From contig CAMCTQ010000014.1 of assembly GCA_945878545.1 (NCBI GenBank), positions 1 through 15,910 on the forward strand: 15,910 nucleotides of DNA, given 5' to 3'. The first letter of the stretch is position 1, and the number at the start of each line of letters is the position of its first letter. The notes below the pieces were generated by a model that saw only the letters and a program-made list of their open reading frames with translations, did not search any database and was not told the DNA's origin. Below, in pieces: positions 1 to 8,021 of the stretch. A program made the position numbers and the translations under genes. The stretch is from Rickettsia typhi (GTDB lineage: Bacteria > Pseudomonadota > Alphaproteobacteria > Rickettsiales > Rickettsiaceae).

Positions 1-3000
1 AATCCACTAAGGATCTTTCTTTTTTAAAAGTTTGATATAATACAGGAATTACAAATATCGTAAACAAGGTTCCGATTAACATCCCGCCAACAATTACAAG
101 GCCAATAGAATTACGTGATTCAGCTCCAGCTCCTTTTGCTAAAACTAACGGTAGCGCTCCGAAAATAGTTGCAATACTTGTCATTAAAATCGGGCGGAGA
201 CGAAGTCTGGCGGATTGCAAGACTGCTTCAGTGATTTTCAAACCTTGATGACGTAATTGATTGGTAAATTCTACTAGCATTATAGCATTCTTAGTAACCA
301 GACCAATGAGGGTAACTAACCCGATGTTACTATACATGTTTATGGTATTATTAAATAATAATAATGCAAGGACTCCGCCGGTGATTGAAAATGGTACTGC
401 CATTAAAATTAAAATAGAATCAGAAAAACTTTCGAACTGAGCAGATAGAACTAGAAATATGAAAACTAAAGCAAAAAGAAATGTTATCAATGTTCCGCCA
501 GAAGACTCGTTCATTTGTTTTATTTGTCCTAAATACTCCAATTTAGTATCATTTTTGTTTATCAGTTCTGAGGAAATAGATTCTATGGCTTTAACGGCAT
601 CAGCTAAGGTGTTGCCAGGGGAGAGGTCAGAAGTAATAGTAATAGCTTTAGACGTATTATAATGTTTATACTCTTTAACAGTTATTTTTTCTATTATATC
701 AGCTACTGATTGAAGAGGTAACATATTGTTATCACTGATTTTTATAATTACTCTTTTTAAGTCATCCGGACTACTTCTTTCGGAATCTGAATATTTGAGA
801 ATCACGTCATATATGTCATTTCCCATTCTAAAATCTCCAACAGTTCTTCCTGCAATTAAATACTGCACGGTTTTACCTATTGTTTCAAGATTTGCACCAT
901 ATCTATAAGCTTTTTCACGGTTGACGATAATTTCTAATGTTGGAGTTGAAGATTTAAAATCTCTCTCTACGTTTTGGAACAGAGGATTCTTTTTCATAGT
1001 ATCAATGAATTTGGTTGATACTTGATCTATTTCCTCGTATTCGAGAGAGGTTTGCAAGTTAAACTCTACCATTTTGTCGGAACCACCAGTGCCAAGAGAT
1101 CTAGGGCTGATGGCAAATATTGACATCCCCGGTATCTTTGAGAATTTTTGATTTAAATCATTTTTTATGTCGTTATCTGATCTTTTTCTTTTGCTCCATT
1201 CCTGCAATGGAACAAAAGCCATACCGTTTTCACCGCCTCCCCAACCAATGACATCAAAAAAACCAAAGATATCTTTGTCTTTTTTCATTATTTCCTCGGC
1301 TTGTAATACGCTTTTTTCCGACTGGGCAACATTTGATCCTTCTGGTCCTGAAAACATCACCTGTAAGAAAGCTTGATCTTCTTCTGGTACAAAAGTTTTT
1401 CCAACATATTTGAGACTTATTATTAACACCACCACGGAAGTAAGACAAAGAACAAAAAACTTCTTTTTGTGTTTTATGGATAATATTAAGTAATCTATGT
1501 AAAGATTTTGTACATTTCTTAGAAAACGATCAAAAGCTTGTAAAACTTTTGGCTTAGGTGATTCTGATCTAGTGATCATTCTGCTTGTCATCATTGGAGT
1601 AAGTGTTAAAGCAACGAAACCTGAAAATAATACACAAAATGCTAGAGTCCATGCAAATTCAATGAATAATTTACCAAGAAACCCTTCAATAAAACCTATC
1701 GGTAAGAAGACGGATGCAAGAGTAATTGTCATAGCAATAACAGCAAACCCAATTTCACTAGAAGCGTCATATGCTGCTTGTATTGGAGTTTTGCCAAGCT
1801 CATGACTATGCCGAAAAATATTTTCTAGCATTACAATTGCATCATCAACTACCAGACCTATTGCTAAAATCATGGCAAGTAGTGTAAATGTATTAATTGA
1901 AAACCCTAAGAAGTACATAGCTGTAAAAGTTCCAATTAGTGAAATAGGTATTGTGACAAGTGGAATAAGAGTTATTTTTGCTGACGCAAGAAAGATATAG
2001 GTAACTAAACCAACTAGTGCAATTGCTTCAAATATGGTGAAAAACACCTCTTTAATGGATTCTTTTACTGGAATAGCTGCATCATGAGCTATCTCTATTT
2101 GAACACCAGCTGGCAAATTAGAACGTATTTTAGTTAATTCTTTTCTTACACTATCAGACAACTCTATAATATTTGCTGTTGATTGTTTGATTAAGCCAAT
2201 AGCCATAGACCTTTTGCCATTATATCTTAAAATAACATCATCTTCTAATGGTTCTAGGGCAATTCTTGCTATGTCTCCTAGTTTAATAATTGTTCCATCT
2301 TCATATTTTTTTATAATGATATTTTCAAATTCTTTTGGATTATTTAGCGATGCATTTAATCTTAGGGTAAAATTTCTTACCTCGGATGTAATAGTACCAG
2401 CTGGGTAATCTTTGTTCTGGTTTGTAATCGCTTGTTCTATCTCAAAAGGAGATATTTTGTGTTCAAATAGTTTTGTATTATATGGTTCTATCCGCATTGT
2501 GTAGTATCTACCACCAAATATCACCGAGTTACCAACGGTAGATAACTTTTCAAGTTGTGATTTTATTTGATCATCAGCAATTCTAGTAAGTTCAAGATTA
2601 TCATGTCTATCACTATTGATACTAATCCAGATACTCGGCCAACTATCTGAATCGAGCTTGGCAACTGACGGCTGTTTCATATCGTCAGGGAAAATGTAGT
2701 TGAGATCAGAAATTTTAGATCTGACATCGTTTAGAGCAATCTCAATATTAGTATCAAGTTTAAATGAAAGCGTAATATTACTAGTCCCGACACTACTTTC
2801 TGAAGACATGAAATCTAGGTTTTTTAAGGTTTTAAGCTCCTTTTCCATCCTAGTGGTAATCTGCTTCTCCATGTAAAGAGCATCAGCTCCAGAATACTGA
2901 GCTTTTATTGAAATTATGGGAGGTGCGATGTTTGGAGTGCCTCTGATTTGTAATTTGGTGTAGAATATCCCCCCCAAAGTCATAATAATAAGACTAAGTA

Positions 3001-3046
3001 CAATAGTAAAAACTGGTCTTTTTATACATAATGCAGGAAGGGTCAT
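1..3046 (-). CDS. acrD: RND-family efflux permease (AcrB/AcrD-like), 3' end cut by the window edge
   Basis: Inner-membrane drug/proton antiporter that would expel hydrophobic or amphiphilic compounds together with a periplasmic adaptor and an outer-membrane channel. The reverse strand is open for 1015 codons from an ATG at 3044-3046 (MTLPALCIKRPVFTIVL) to the left edge. AcrB relatives have about 1020-1050 residues, so only a short C-terminal tail is missing. The N-terminal helix is followed by a large periplasmic porter region. The transmembrane helix 4 motif GLVVDDAIVMLEN carries the proton-relay pair D401/D402. The helix 10 motif GLVTKNAIM carries K919, matching AcrB D407/D408/K940, so the pump looks active. 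The closing stretch, GGMLIGTLFTIFVIPVLY, is typical. The adaptor gene lies 247 bp upstream on the same strand; a repeat and a possible hairpin lie between them. The family is certain; the symbol follows usual Rickettsia annotation and implies no particular substrate. Confidence 0.95.
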   Translation of the reverse strand, partial: MTLPALCIKRPVFTIVLSLIIMTLGGIFYTKLQIRGTPNIAPPIISIKAQYSGADALYMEKQITTRMEKELKTLKNLDFMSSESSVGTSNITLSFKLDTNIEIALNDVRSKISDLNYIFPDDMKQPSVAKLDSDSWPSIWISINSDRHDNLELTRIADDQIKSQLEKLSTVGNSVIFGGRYYTMRIEPYNTKLFEHKISPFEIEQAITNQNKDYPAGTITSEVRNFTLRLNASLNNPKEFENIIIKKYEDGTIIKLGDIARIALEPLEDDVILRYNGKRSMAIGLIKQSTANIIELSDSVRKELTKIRSNLPAGVQIEIAHDAAIPVKESIKEVFFTIFEAIALVGLVTYIFLASAKITLIPLVTIPISLIGTFTAMYFLGFSINTFTLLAMILAIGLVVDDAIVMLENIFRHSHELGKTPIQAAYDASSEIGFAVIAMTITLASVFLPIGFIEGFLGKLFIEFAWTLAFCVLFSGFVALTLTPMMTSRMITRSESPKPKVLQAFDRFLRNVQNLYIDYLILSIKHKKKFFVLCLTSVVVLIISLKYVGKTFVPEEDQAFLQVMFSGPEGSNVAQSEKSVLQAEEIMKKDKDIFGFFDVIGWGGGENGMAFVPLQEWSKRKRSDNDIKNDLNQKFSKIPGMSIFAISPRSLGTGGSDKMVEFNLQTSLEYEEIDQVSTKFIDTMKKNPLFQNVERDFKSSTPTLEIIVNREKAYRYGANLETIGKTVQYLIAGRTVGDFRMGNDIYDVILKYSDSERSSPDDLKRVIIKISDNNMLPLQSVADIIEKITVKEYKHYNTSKAITITSDLSPGNTLADAVKAIESISSELINKNDTKLEYLGQIKQMNESSGGTLITFLFALVFIFLVLSAQFESFSDSILILMAVPFSITGGVLALLLFNNTINMYSNIGLVTLIGLVTKNAIMLVEFTNQLRHQGLKITEAVLQSARLRLRPILMTSIATIFGALPLVLAKGAGAESRNSIGLVIVGGMLIGTLFTIFVIPVLYQTFKKERSLVD

Positions 3047-3111
3047 GATTCTTTCTTATATAATAAATTAATAAATTTTGTGTACCATGTTATCCCAGAA
3101 TCTAGATGAGC

Positions 3112-3130
3112 AAAACGCTTTGGCGTTTTT
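3112..3130. terminator. Possible bidirectional hairpin terminator
   Basis: A perfect 7-bp stem, AAAACGC (3112-3118) with GCGTTTT (3123-3129), closes a 4-nt loop. It has a T run on the plus side, and A residues before the stem give a T run on the minus side. It lies between the adaptor and permease genes, both minus strand. If it works on the minus strand it would reduce read-through from the adaptor into the permease; it may instead be an attenuator or an incidental hairpin. Confidence 0.3.
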
Positions 3131-3158
3131 CAATATAGTAGTAAATCACCTAGTATTT

Positions 3159-3266
3159 GGTGCTTATTATTTTTAGCAGTGTCATTCCCGCGAAGGCGGG
3201 AATCTAGCTTAAAGCCATATTTCTGGATCCCCTCCTTCGAGGGGATGACTCCTCATAATTAGCACC
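3159..3266. repeat. Intergenic palindromic repeat, two hairpins within inverted ends (RPE-like), copy 1
   Basis: The outer arms GGTGCTTATTAT (3159-3170) and ATAATTAGCACC (3255-3266) are inverted with 11 of 12 matches. Inside lie GTCAT (3181-3185) and ATGAC (3245-3249), also inverted, and two 8-bp hairpins: ATTCCCGC/GCGGGAAT (3184-3203) and ATCCCCTC/GAGGGGAT (3227-3246), each with a 4-nt loop. A diverged relative sits at 9741-9863 in the opposite orientation. The layout and the GC-rich stems in an AT-rich gap match the small palindromic repeats common in Rickettsia. The exact RPE family is not assigned. Confidence 0.8.
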
Positions 3267-3293
3267 TAATTAAAATTGTTCTACTAATAGTAT

Positions 3294-4310
3294 CTAGTTC
3301 TTGCCAATATCATCGGTATTAATAACTACCTCAGCCCCATCGTACACTTTAGTTAATCCATCCAAAACTATTAGATCACCTTCTTTTAACTCATTTGATA
3401 ATAATTCTATCATATTATTCGCTCGAACTCCTAAGGTCACAAATATTTGTTTAACTTTGTTTTCTGGAGTGATTACATAAACAAAATCACCCTGGTTATT
3501 TTTTAGAACAGCTTTTTCAGGCAAACCAAGAGCTTTATGTTTATTAAAAATAATATCAGTTTCTACAAATGCTCCATGTAATAAGTAGTCATTATAAGGA
3601 AATTCTAGTTTTGTATTAATAGTGCCATTTGCGGACACATAATTTGATAGAGCCAAAATTTTTCCTGGTATTATTTCTCCATTTTCGCCGTGTGCGTTGA
3701 CAGTATCGCTTGTTACAATTCTGCCATGTAATATTTGCGGTAGCTCAACAAAGATATAGAAATTACTTTTTGTTGTAATACTAAATAGGTAGTCACCTTC
3801 TTTTATTTCGTCTGCGACATTTGTCTTGATCACTCCTATATAACCGTCTTCCATAGCTTTAATCACCATGTCTTTATAAGTGCTTATAGCTTTTGTATAA
3901 TCATTTCTAGCGGTTTCTAAACTAGTTTTTGATTTGTTGATAATTTCTTCGCTAATTATCTTTTTCTTGAGCAGGGATAAATCACGATTATAATTTGATT
4001 CTGCCATGTGTAAACTTGCTTCAGCTTGTGATTTTGATGTTTCAGCAATCTCTCTGTCTATAGCTATTATTATATCATCTTTCGATACTTTACTGCCTTG
4101 AATGCTAGAAATAAAATTAACTTTTCCTTTAACCTTAGCAAAATAGTCTTTGCTATTTGCAAGCTTAGCTTGACCAATTGCTGTATGTTTTTCATAAAAT
4201 TCAGCAATAGATAGTTTTTCTGGAGTGATAATAATCTTATCTACATTGTTAGCAAAAGCTTGCTGTTGATATAACAATATTAAAAAGATTAATTTAACAA
4301 AATTTTTCAT
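3294..4310 (-). CDS. RND efflux periplasmic adaptor (membrane fusion protein, HlyD/AcrA family)
   Basis: Periplasmic adaptor expected to bridge the RND permease to an outer-membrane channel. The 338-residue product starts with a Sec signal peptide (KLIFLILLYQQQAFA, probable cleavage after residue 20). Two half lipoyl-like segments at about 58-85 (VKGKVNFISSIQGSKVSKDD) and 152-178 (AMEDGYIGVIKTNVADEIKEGDYL, split here for reference as two short runs: AMEDGYIGV and EIKEGDYL) flank a helical hairpin at about 86-150 rich in Ala, Lys, Ser and Glu. A beta-barrel domain and a membrane-proximal domain (LKEGDLIVLDGL) follow. No lipobox is present, so it is probably a soluble periplasmic protein or held by an uncleaved helix. 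It lies upstream of the permease on the same strand. No clear Shine-Dalgarno sequence precedes the ATG. The family is secure; the pairing with the downstream permease is inferred from position. Confidence 0.92.
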   Translation of the reverse strand: MKNFVKLIFLILLYQQQAFANNVDKIIITPEKLSIAEFYEKHTAIGQAKLANSKDYFAKVKGKVNFISSIQGSKVSKDDIIIAIDREIAETSKSQAEASLHMAESNYNRDLSLLKKKIISEEIINKSKTSLETARNDYTKAISTYKDMVIKAMEDGYIGVIKTNVADEIKEGDYLFSITTKSNFYIFVELPQILHGRIVTSDTVNAHGENGEIIPGKILALSNYVSANGTINTKLEFPYNDYLLHGAFVETDIIFNKHKALGLPEKAVLKNNQGDFVYVITPENKVKQIFVTLGVRANNMIELLSNELKEGDLIVLDGLTKVYDGAEVVINTDDIGKN

Positions 4311-4407
4311 CTTTGGAATGTTTAAATATAAGTCAAAATAACGATTAATTAGTTGATTATAATTAATTTTCTTTGAAATCTATAGCAAAATCATAGTTTG
4401 TTTAATA

Positions 4408-5403
4408 CTATTTATTGCCGCACTCATAATTATGACCCATAAAATCATAAGGATTTATATGTTTTCCAGCTAAATGTACTTCAAAGTGTAAGTGATCTTT
4501 TTTTGCATTACCAGATCTACCTTGAATGGCAATCGCTTGGCCTCGAATTACTTTTTGGCCTTTTTTTACAAAAGTCTGTTTTAAGTGGGCATATTTTGTT
4601 TTAATATTATTTTCATGATTTATTTCAACAACAACTCCATAACCATTCTGCGTACCAACAAAAGAAACTTTGCCAGTAGCGCTGGCGTATATAGGCGCTT
4701 TTTGAATAGCAACAAGATCAATTCCGCAATGCATTCGCGAGGTTTTGCTAATGGGATGTTTTCTAATACCATAACCGCTTGAAAAACAAGCATTATAAGA
4801 CGGAAGCATCAAAGGTATATGAGAAGTTATTTGATCTAATTTTGCTAGTTCCTTGCTAGAGTTAACTTTGCTAAAATCTGACGAAGAAATCTTTTTTACT
4901 TTGTGATAGTTATTTTCAGTAAGAATTTTATACTTGTTTTGTAGCTTAATTAATAAATCACTTATTTTTTTTATCTTTAGTTTTGCTTCTTTAGACAGAT
5001 GAACACCAGAGTGATATTTTGATTTGAATTTTTGCACATATGTTTGGGCATAGGCTTTTTCATTAGCAAACAACCCAAAATCTTTTGAAAAAATACAATT
5101 TGTGTTATTTGTTCTAGCTAAATCATAACTTAATACTAGATCAGGTCTGTTTAGCTTATAAGTTTTTTGGAGTTCATTGCTAACTTTCTTGTAAGATTCA
5201 ATGGAATAATGACTTGTTGTACTACAGGCTTGCAATAGTAAAGATAATAGGAAAACACATATTATACCATTCCCCATTTTAAATGATCCAAACGAATTTT
5301 GTGGGATTCGGCTGTGCTCACGTATTTCTATAGGCTGTGCAGCCTCACCCTGAAATTTATTGGTCCAGTTTAAAATGGGAAATAGTATAAAACGAGCGCT
5401 CAT
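4408..5403 (-). CDS. M23 (LytM/NlpD-like) peptidoglycan endopeptidase lipoprotein with in-frame palindromic element
   Basis: Zinc metallopeptidase of the M23 family that would cut peptide cross-bridges in the cell wall, or act as a divisome-type regulator. The C-terminal domain (about 205-320) keeps the ligands: H225 and D229 in an HxxxD motif, H304 and H306 in HLHFE, plus H273 in KYAHL, so it should be catalytic. A hydrophobic stretch (residues 47-57) ends in the lipobox LQAC with C60 as the lipidated residue. A Lys-rich helical linker lies between; no LysM domain was seen. Residues 7 to about 46 are encoded by a palindromic element. Removing it would rejoin MSARFI to ICVFLLSLLLQAC, an ordinary lipoprotein signal. 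An alternative ATG at 5275-5277, inside the element arm, would start at MGNGIICVFL and also yields a signal peptide. The gene begins 35 nt after kdpA ends. Function is secure; the start is uncertain. Confidence 0.9.
   Translation of the reverse strand: MSARFILFPILNWTNKFQGEAAQPIEIREHSRIPQNSFGSFKMGNGIICVFLLSLLLQACSTTSHYSIESYKKVSNELQKTYKLNRPDLVLSYDLARTNNTNCIFSKDFGLFANEKAYAQTYVQKFKSKYHSGVHLSKEAKLKIKKISDLLIKLQNKYKILTENNYHKVKKISSSDFSKVNSSKELAKLDQITSHIPLMLPSYNACFSSGYGIRKHPISKTSRMHCGIDLVAIQKAPIYASATGKVSFVGTQNGYGVVVEINHENNIKTKYAHLKQTFVKKGQKVIRGQAIAIQGRSGNAKKDHLHFEVHLAGKHINPYDFMGHNYECGNK
5263..5389 (-). repeat. Rickettsia palindromic element inserted in the M23 lipoprotein gene
   Basis: The ends are 21-nt inverted arms, 5263-5283 and 5369-5389, with 19 of 21 matches. 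On the minus strand the element is open in the frame of the host gene and encodes NWTNKFQGEAAQP, then IEIREHSRIPQNSF. The core TACGTGAGCAC is shared with the element in the heme A synthase gene (12995-13132), in the same orientation and frame. These are the hallmarks of RPEs described inside Rickettsia genes. It sits just before the hydrophobic core of the lipoprotein signal peptide. Confidence 0.85.
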
Positions 5404-5438
5404 TTTTTTAGCAAAAATTATATTAATTCTGTATGTTA

Positions 5439-7091
5439 TTACATATTGATAAATTCTAGTAGGGGGCCCAAAATCATTAGAGGCATAAACATTATTGCTC
5501 CCACAATTAACACGGTTATTAACAGGAAAAAACTTAATTCGATACTAGATTGATTTTGGTTTCCAATATAATTGGTAATTTTCCGTTTGCAAGCAAATGA
5601 TCCACTAATTGCAAGTGAGTAATATATAATTGGATACCTACCTATAAACATGGCAAGTGCTGTCATATAATTAAAATAATCATTTGAGGTGTTAAGACCG
5701 GAAAAATTAGAGCCATTATTGGTGAAATTCGAAGCAAAATTATATGCAATATCTGTAATCGCTTGCGAACCTTGGTAAGTTATTAGTTTTTTGATTTCAG
5801 GAAGAGAAAAAGTAATTCCAGTAAATAATAAAACTCCAACTGGCATTATTAAGAATACTATTATGACATAATTAATTTCATTAATAGTAATTTTTTTACC
5901 AAAGAAATTATCATTGTTTCCGGTGACAAGACCTCTTAAAAGTACCGAAACAATTAGATAAGCAAGCATTGCAAAAAAACCAGACCCAACTCCTTCCATT
6001 ATAAATCTACTCATAACTAAATTAGAAAATAATACGAGCGTACTGAGTGGCGAGTAATTTTCAAGGCATGCATTAGTAGTTCCGTCTGAACTCATGGTAA
6101 TAGATAAAACCCACATTAAAGAGGGAAATTTATCATATATCAATTCTTTACCAGTATAGTTGAAATTATCCTCTATAGTTCTATCTGTAAGTATTAAAGG
6201 TATAGAATAGTCAGTTTCTCCAAGATAGATAACATATAAGGAAAAAGTCATAACAAAGACTACGATCCAATATAACGACCAGCTAAAGTTGGTAGCTTTA
6301 ACAACAAAACCATATGTAAATATTAATGAAATTGGTGTAATTACAATTAAGAATAATCCTATCATTATCACCATTCTTGATGGGGCTTCAAAAGAATGGG
6401 CACCAGCAGAGGTAAATATTGATCCTCCATTAACGACAAAGTGTTTTATGGCCATTTGGCCAGCGGCTGGTCCTATAAATATTTTTTCTTGCGCTCCTTC
6501 TAGATTTGTATAGGTCATATTGCCAACAAAATCATGCGGAACTCCACCAGCCATCAAAAATAATGATATTATCAAAGCAGCTGGTAGCAAAAAAAAACAA
6601 AACCCTCGTAAAAAATCGTCATAGAAATTACCAATATAAGGGTTGTTATTATTTATGATTCCTCTAACAAAAGCTATAAAAACAGCAATGCTAGTGGCTC
6701 CTGACAAAAAATTCTGCATTGTCAAAGCAAAAACCTGACTTAAAATACTTAACTGTTTTTCAGGGTTGTGGCTTTGCCAAAATGTGCCAGTGGTAAAGGA
6801 AATTGCTGCATTTAGACTAGCGGCAAAATCCAGTTCTTGTATTAAGTCAGAGCCTGTTGGCAGGTGTTTTTGAAAGAAAATTATTAAGAAGGTAAAAAAC
6901 ATACAAATAAAATTGAATGTCATTAGGCTTTTAAAATATTTTTTCCAAGGTTGTTGCGCCAGTAGGCCATTTTTGGAACGAGGGATCAAATTATTTAGAT
7001 TCTTACCAAAAAAAACCCATGCAATATATTTTCCAAAGAGTGGAGCAAGAATAGTAACTATACCAAAGAATATTAATGCGGATAATATCAT
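5439..7091 (-). CDS. kdpA: KdpA-like potassium channel subunit with divergent selectivity filter
   Basis: The 550-residue polytopic membrane protein has the length (KdpA is about 557) and collinear motifs of KdpA, the channel-like subunit of the KdpFABC potassium pump. Recognisable blocks are FWQSHNPE (104-111), LTMQNFLSG (123-131), GPAAGQMAIKH (207-217), GVGSGFFAML (367-376), FFGKKI (396-401), NNGSNFSGL (458-466), FIGRYP (482-487) and a Pro-rich final helix. The four filter loops are altered: TGTFWQ (101-106) where KdpA usually has TNTNWQ; NGGS (221-224) for NGGG; SSDG (334-337) for a small-residue SxG loop; NNG (458-460) kept. No kdpB, kdpC or kdpDE lies nearby. The ATG overlaps the stop of the upstream lipoprotein gene (ATGA), implying translational coupling. 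It may be a KdpA of a pump encoded elsewhere or a stand-alone channel with changed specificity. Confidence 0.88.
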   Translation of the reverse strand: MILSALIFFGIVTILAPLFGKYIAWVFFGKNLNNLIPRSKNGLLAQQPWKKYFKSLMTFNFICMFFTFLIIFFQKHLPTGSDLIQELDFAASLNAAISFTTGTFWQSHNPEKQLSILSQVFALTMQNFLSGATSIAVFIAFVRGIINNNNPYIGNFYDDFLRGFCFFLLPAALIISLFLMAGGVPHDFVGNMTYTNLEGAQEKIFIGPAAGQMAIKHFVVNGGSIFTSAGAHSFEAPSRMVIMIGLFLIVITPISLIFTYGFVVKATNFSWSLYWIVVFVMTFSLYVIYLGETDYSIPLILTDRTIEDNFNYTGKELIYDKFPSLMWVLSITMSSDGTTNACLENYSPLSTLVLFSNLVMSRFIMEGVGSGFFAMLAYLIVSVLLRGLVTGNNDNFFGKKITINEINYVIIVFLIMPVGVLLFTGITFSLPEIKKLITYQGSQAITDIAYNFASNFTNNGSNFSGLNTSNDYFNYMTALAMFIGRYPIIYYSLAISGSFACKRKITNYIGNQNQSSIELSFFLLITVLIVGAIMFMPLMILGPLLEFINM

Positions 7092-7207
7092 TTTATCTGT
7101 TTTTTAGTCTCCATTTCCTTAAACTCTGGTTGTAGAGTTAGTGGTTTTTTTAAGCCACAACTTGATAGAAGTAAGCAATAAATGATAAAAGAAATAATTT
7201 GTTTCAT
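7088..7207 (-). CDS. LptM/YifL-like small lipoprotein (39 aa)
   Basis: A 39-codon reading frame starts at the ATG at 7205-7207 and ends with TGA at 7088-7090. It encodes MKQIISFIIYCLLLSSC, then GLKKPLTLQPEF and a short Lys/Glu-rich tail. The N-terminus is a lipoprotein signal peptide with lipobox LSSC (lipidated C17). The CGLKxPL motif right after the cysteine is the signature of the tiny LptM (YifL) lipoproteins, which in Escherichia coli assist oxidative maturation of the LptD outer-membrane LPS translocon. The stop overlaps the kdpA start by 4 nt, so the two are probably co-translated. A promoter-like sequence lies just upstream. Assignment rests on the short motif, size and topology; a function in LPS transport is inference. 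The gene is short enough to be missed by automatic gene finders. Confidence 0.75.
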   Translation of the reverse strand: MKQIISFIIYCLLLSSCGLKKPLTLQPEFKEMETKKQIK

Positions 7208-7240
7208 ATTAATATTTAAGATATAAATTGTGATTCAGTA

Positions 7241-7269
7241 ATAATATTAACTTCTAGGTGTTAGGACAA
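7241..7269 (-). promoter_or_regulatory. Putative sigma-70 promoter for lptM-kdpA
   Basis: On the minus strand TTGTCC (-35; 7264-7269) is followed after exactly 17 nt by TATTAT (-10; 7241-7246), 4/6 and 5/6 matches to consensus. Transcription would start around 7234, about 25-30 nt before the lipoprotein ATG. It lies in the 70-bp gap between divergently transcribed genes, where a promoter is needed. AT-rich DNA gives such matches by chance, so this is a moderate prediction. No equally good match was found for the plus-strand gene. Confidence 0.4.
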
Positions 7270-7277
7270 TATATTCT

Positions 7278-8021
7278 ATGGCAAAATTTTCTACAAAAAT
7301 ATTTTTATGGTTTATTGGTCTTAGTATTTTTATAAATATCTATGGTACATATTCTTTTGCTGAGAATTCTATGATTACTAGACCAGAATCTTCTTTTATC
7401 CCAGATGAAAATTTTTTTGATAAGGACGGAAACAAAGTTTTTTTGGATCAGTTTGAAGGAAAAACTATATTGGTTAGTTTTTGGGCTAGTTGGTGCGGCT
7501 CGTGCGTTGAAGAGTTACCAAGTTTAGATGTTCTGCAGAAAGATTTTAGAAAATTGCCATTTGAAATTATAGCTATATCTGAGGATTTTAAAGGTGTAGA
7601 GGCAGCTGAAGCTCATTTTAATAAATATGGTATCAGACATTTGAAATTATATCATGATTATAAGAATAGTTTGTTTAAGGCTATGTCGGTAGTCGGTTTG
7701 CCTACAGCTTTTTTGATTAATCCTGAAGGGAAAATCAAAGTTATTTTTAAGGGAAATACCAAATGGCATGACGAATCAATCCGGAATATTTTACTTACTG
7801 AGATCACTGGTAACCCGGAAACTCCTAAGAATAGTTACATAACGACATCTTTAAATAAAAAAATTGTGCCAATCAGGACAGAACCAGAAGAAAAAAGCAC
7901 TACAAAACTAGCAGATGAGATAAAAACTAATATCAAAAATACTAATCAAGACCAGCAACCACAAGATAATGTAACAGAAGATAAATTAGAGCAAAAAAAT
8001 GAAAACAACAAACAAGAGTAA
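7278..8021 (+). CDS. tlpA: TlpA/ResA-type periplasmic thiol-disulfide oxidoreductase
   Basis: Thioredoxin-fold protein acting on the periplasmic side of the inner membrane, probably reducing cysteines in exported or respiratory proteins. Residues 1-28 form a signal peptide or anchor (FSTKIFLWFIGLSIFINIYG, then TYSFA). The thioredoxin domain spans about 38-175 with active-site WCGSC (C73, C76) and the cis-proline loop VGLPTAF (P142), as in TlpA/ResA/CcmG-like proteins. After residue 180 comes a hydrophilic tail of about 65 residues rich in Asn, Gln, Lys and Glu, predicted disordered, which these proteins usually lack. AGGA at 7263-7266 is a possible ribosome site, somewhat distant from the ATG. 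Its last 23 nt overlap the S49 protease gene in another frame, indicating an operon. The fold is certain; the client is unknown (cytochrome c biogenesis or copper-site assembly are family possibilities). Confidence 0.92.
   Translation: MAKFSTKIFLWFIGLSIFINIYGTYSFAENSMITRPESSFIPDENFFDKDGNKVFLDQFEGKTILVSFWASWCGSCVEELPSLDVLQKDFRKLPFEIIAISEDFKGVEAAEAHFNKYGIRHLKLYHDYKNSLFKAMSVVGLPTAFLINPEGKIKVIFKGNTKWHDESIRNILLTEITGNPETPKNSYITTSLNKKIVPIRTEPEEKSTTKLADEIKTNIKNTNQDQQPQDNVTEDKLEQKNENNKQE

Noticed and set aside
1167..1376. Plus-strand open frames across 459-2408
   Set aside because: They are antisense to the RND permease, whose family motifs are continuous on the minus strand; none has a recognisable domain.
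3047..3293. Possible tRNA or small RNA gene in the gap with GC-rich hairpins
   Set aside because: The hairpins match a second copy at 9741-9863 and show no cloverleaf or CCA end, so a palindromic repeat explains them.
5439..7091. TrkH/KtrB-type potassium transporter instead of KdpA
   Set aside because: The overall length, the FWQS, GPAAGQMAIK, FFGKKI and NNGS blocks and the final helix are collinear with KdpA.
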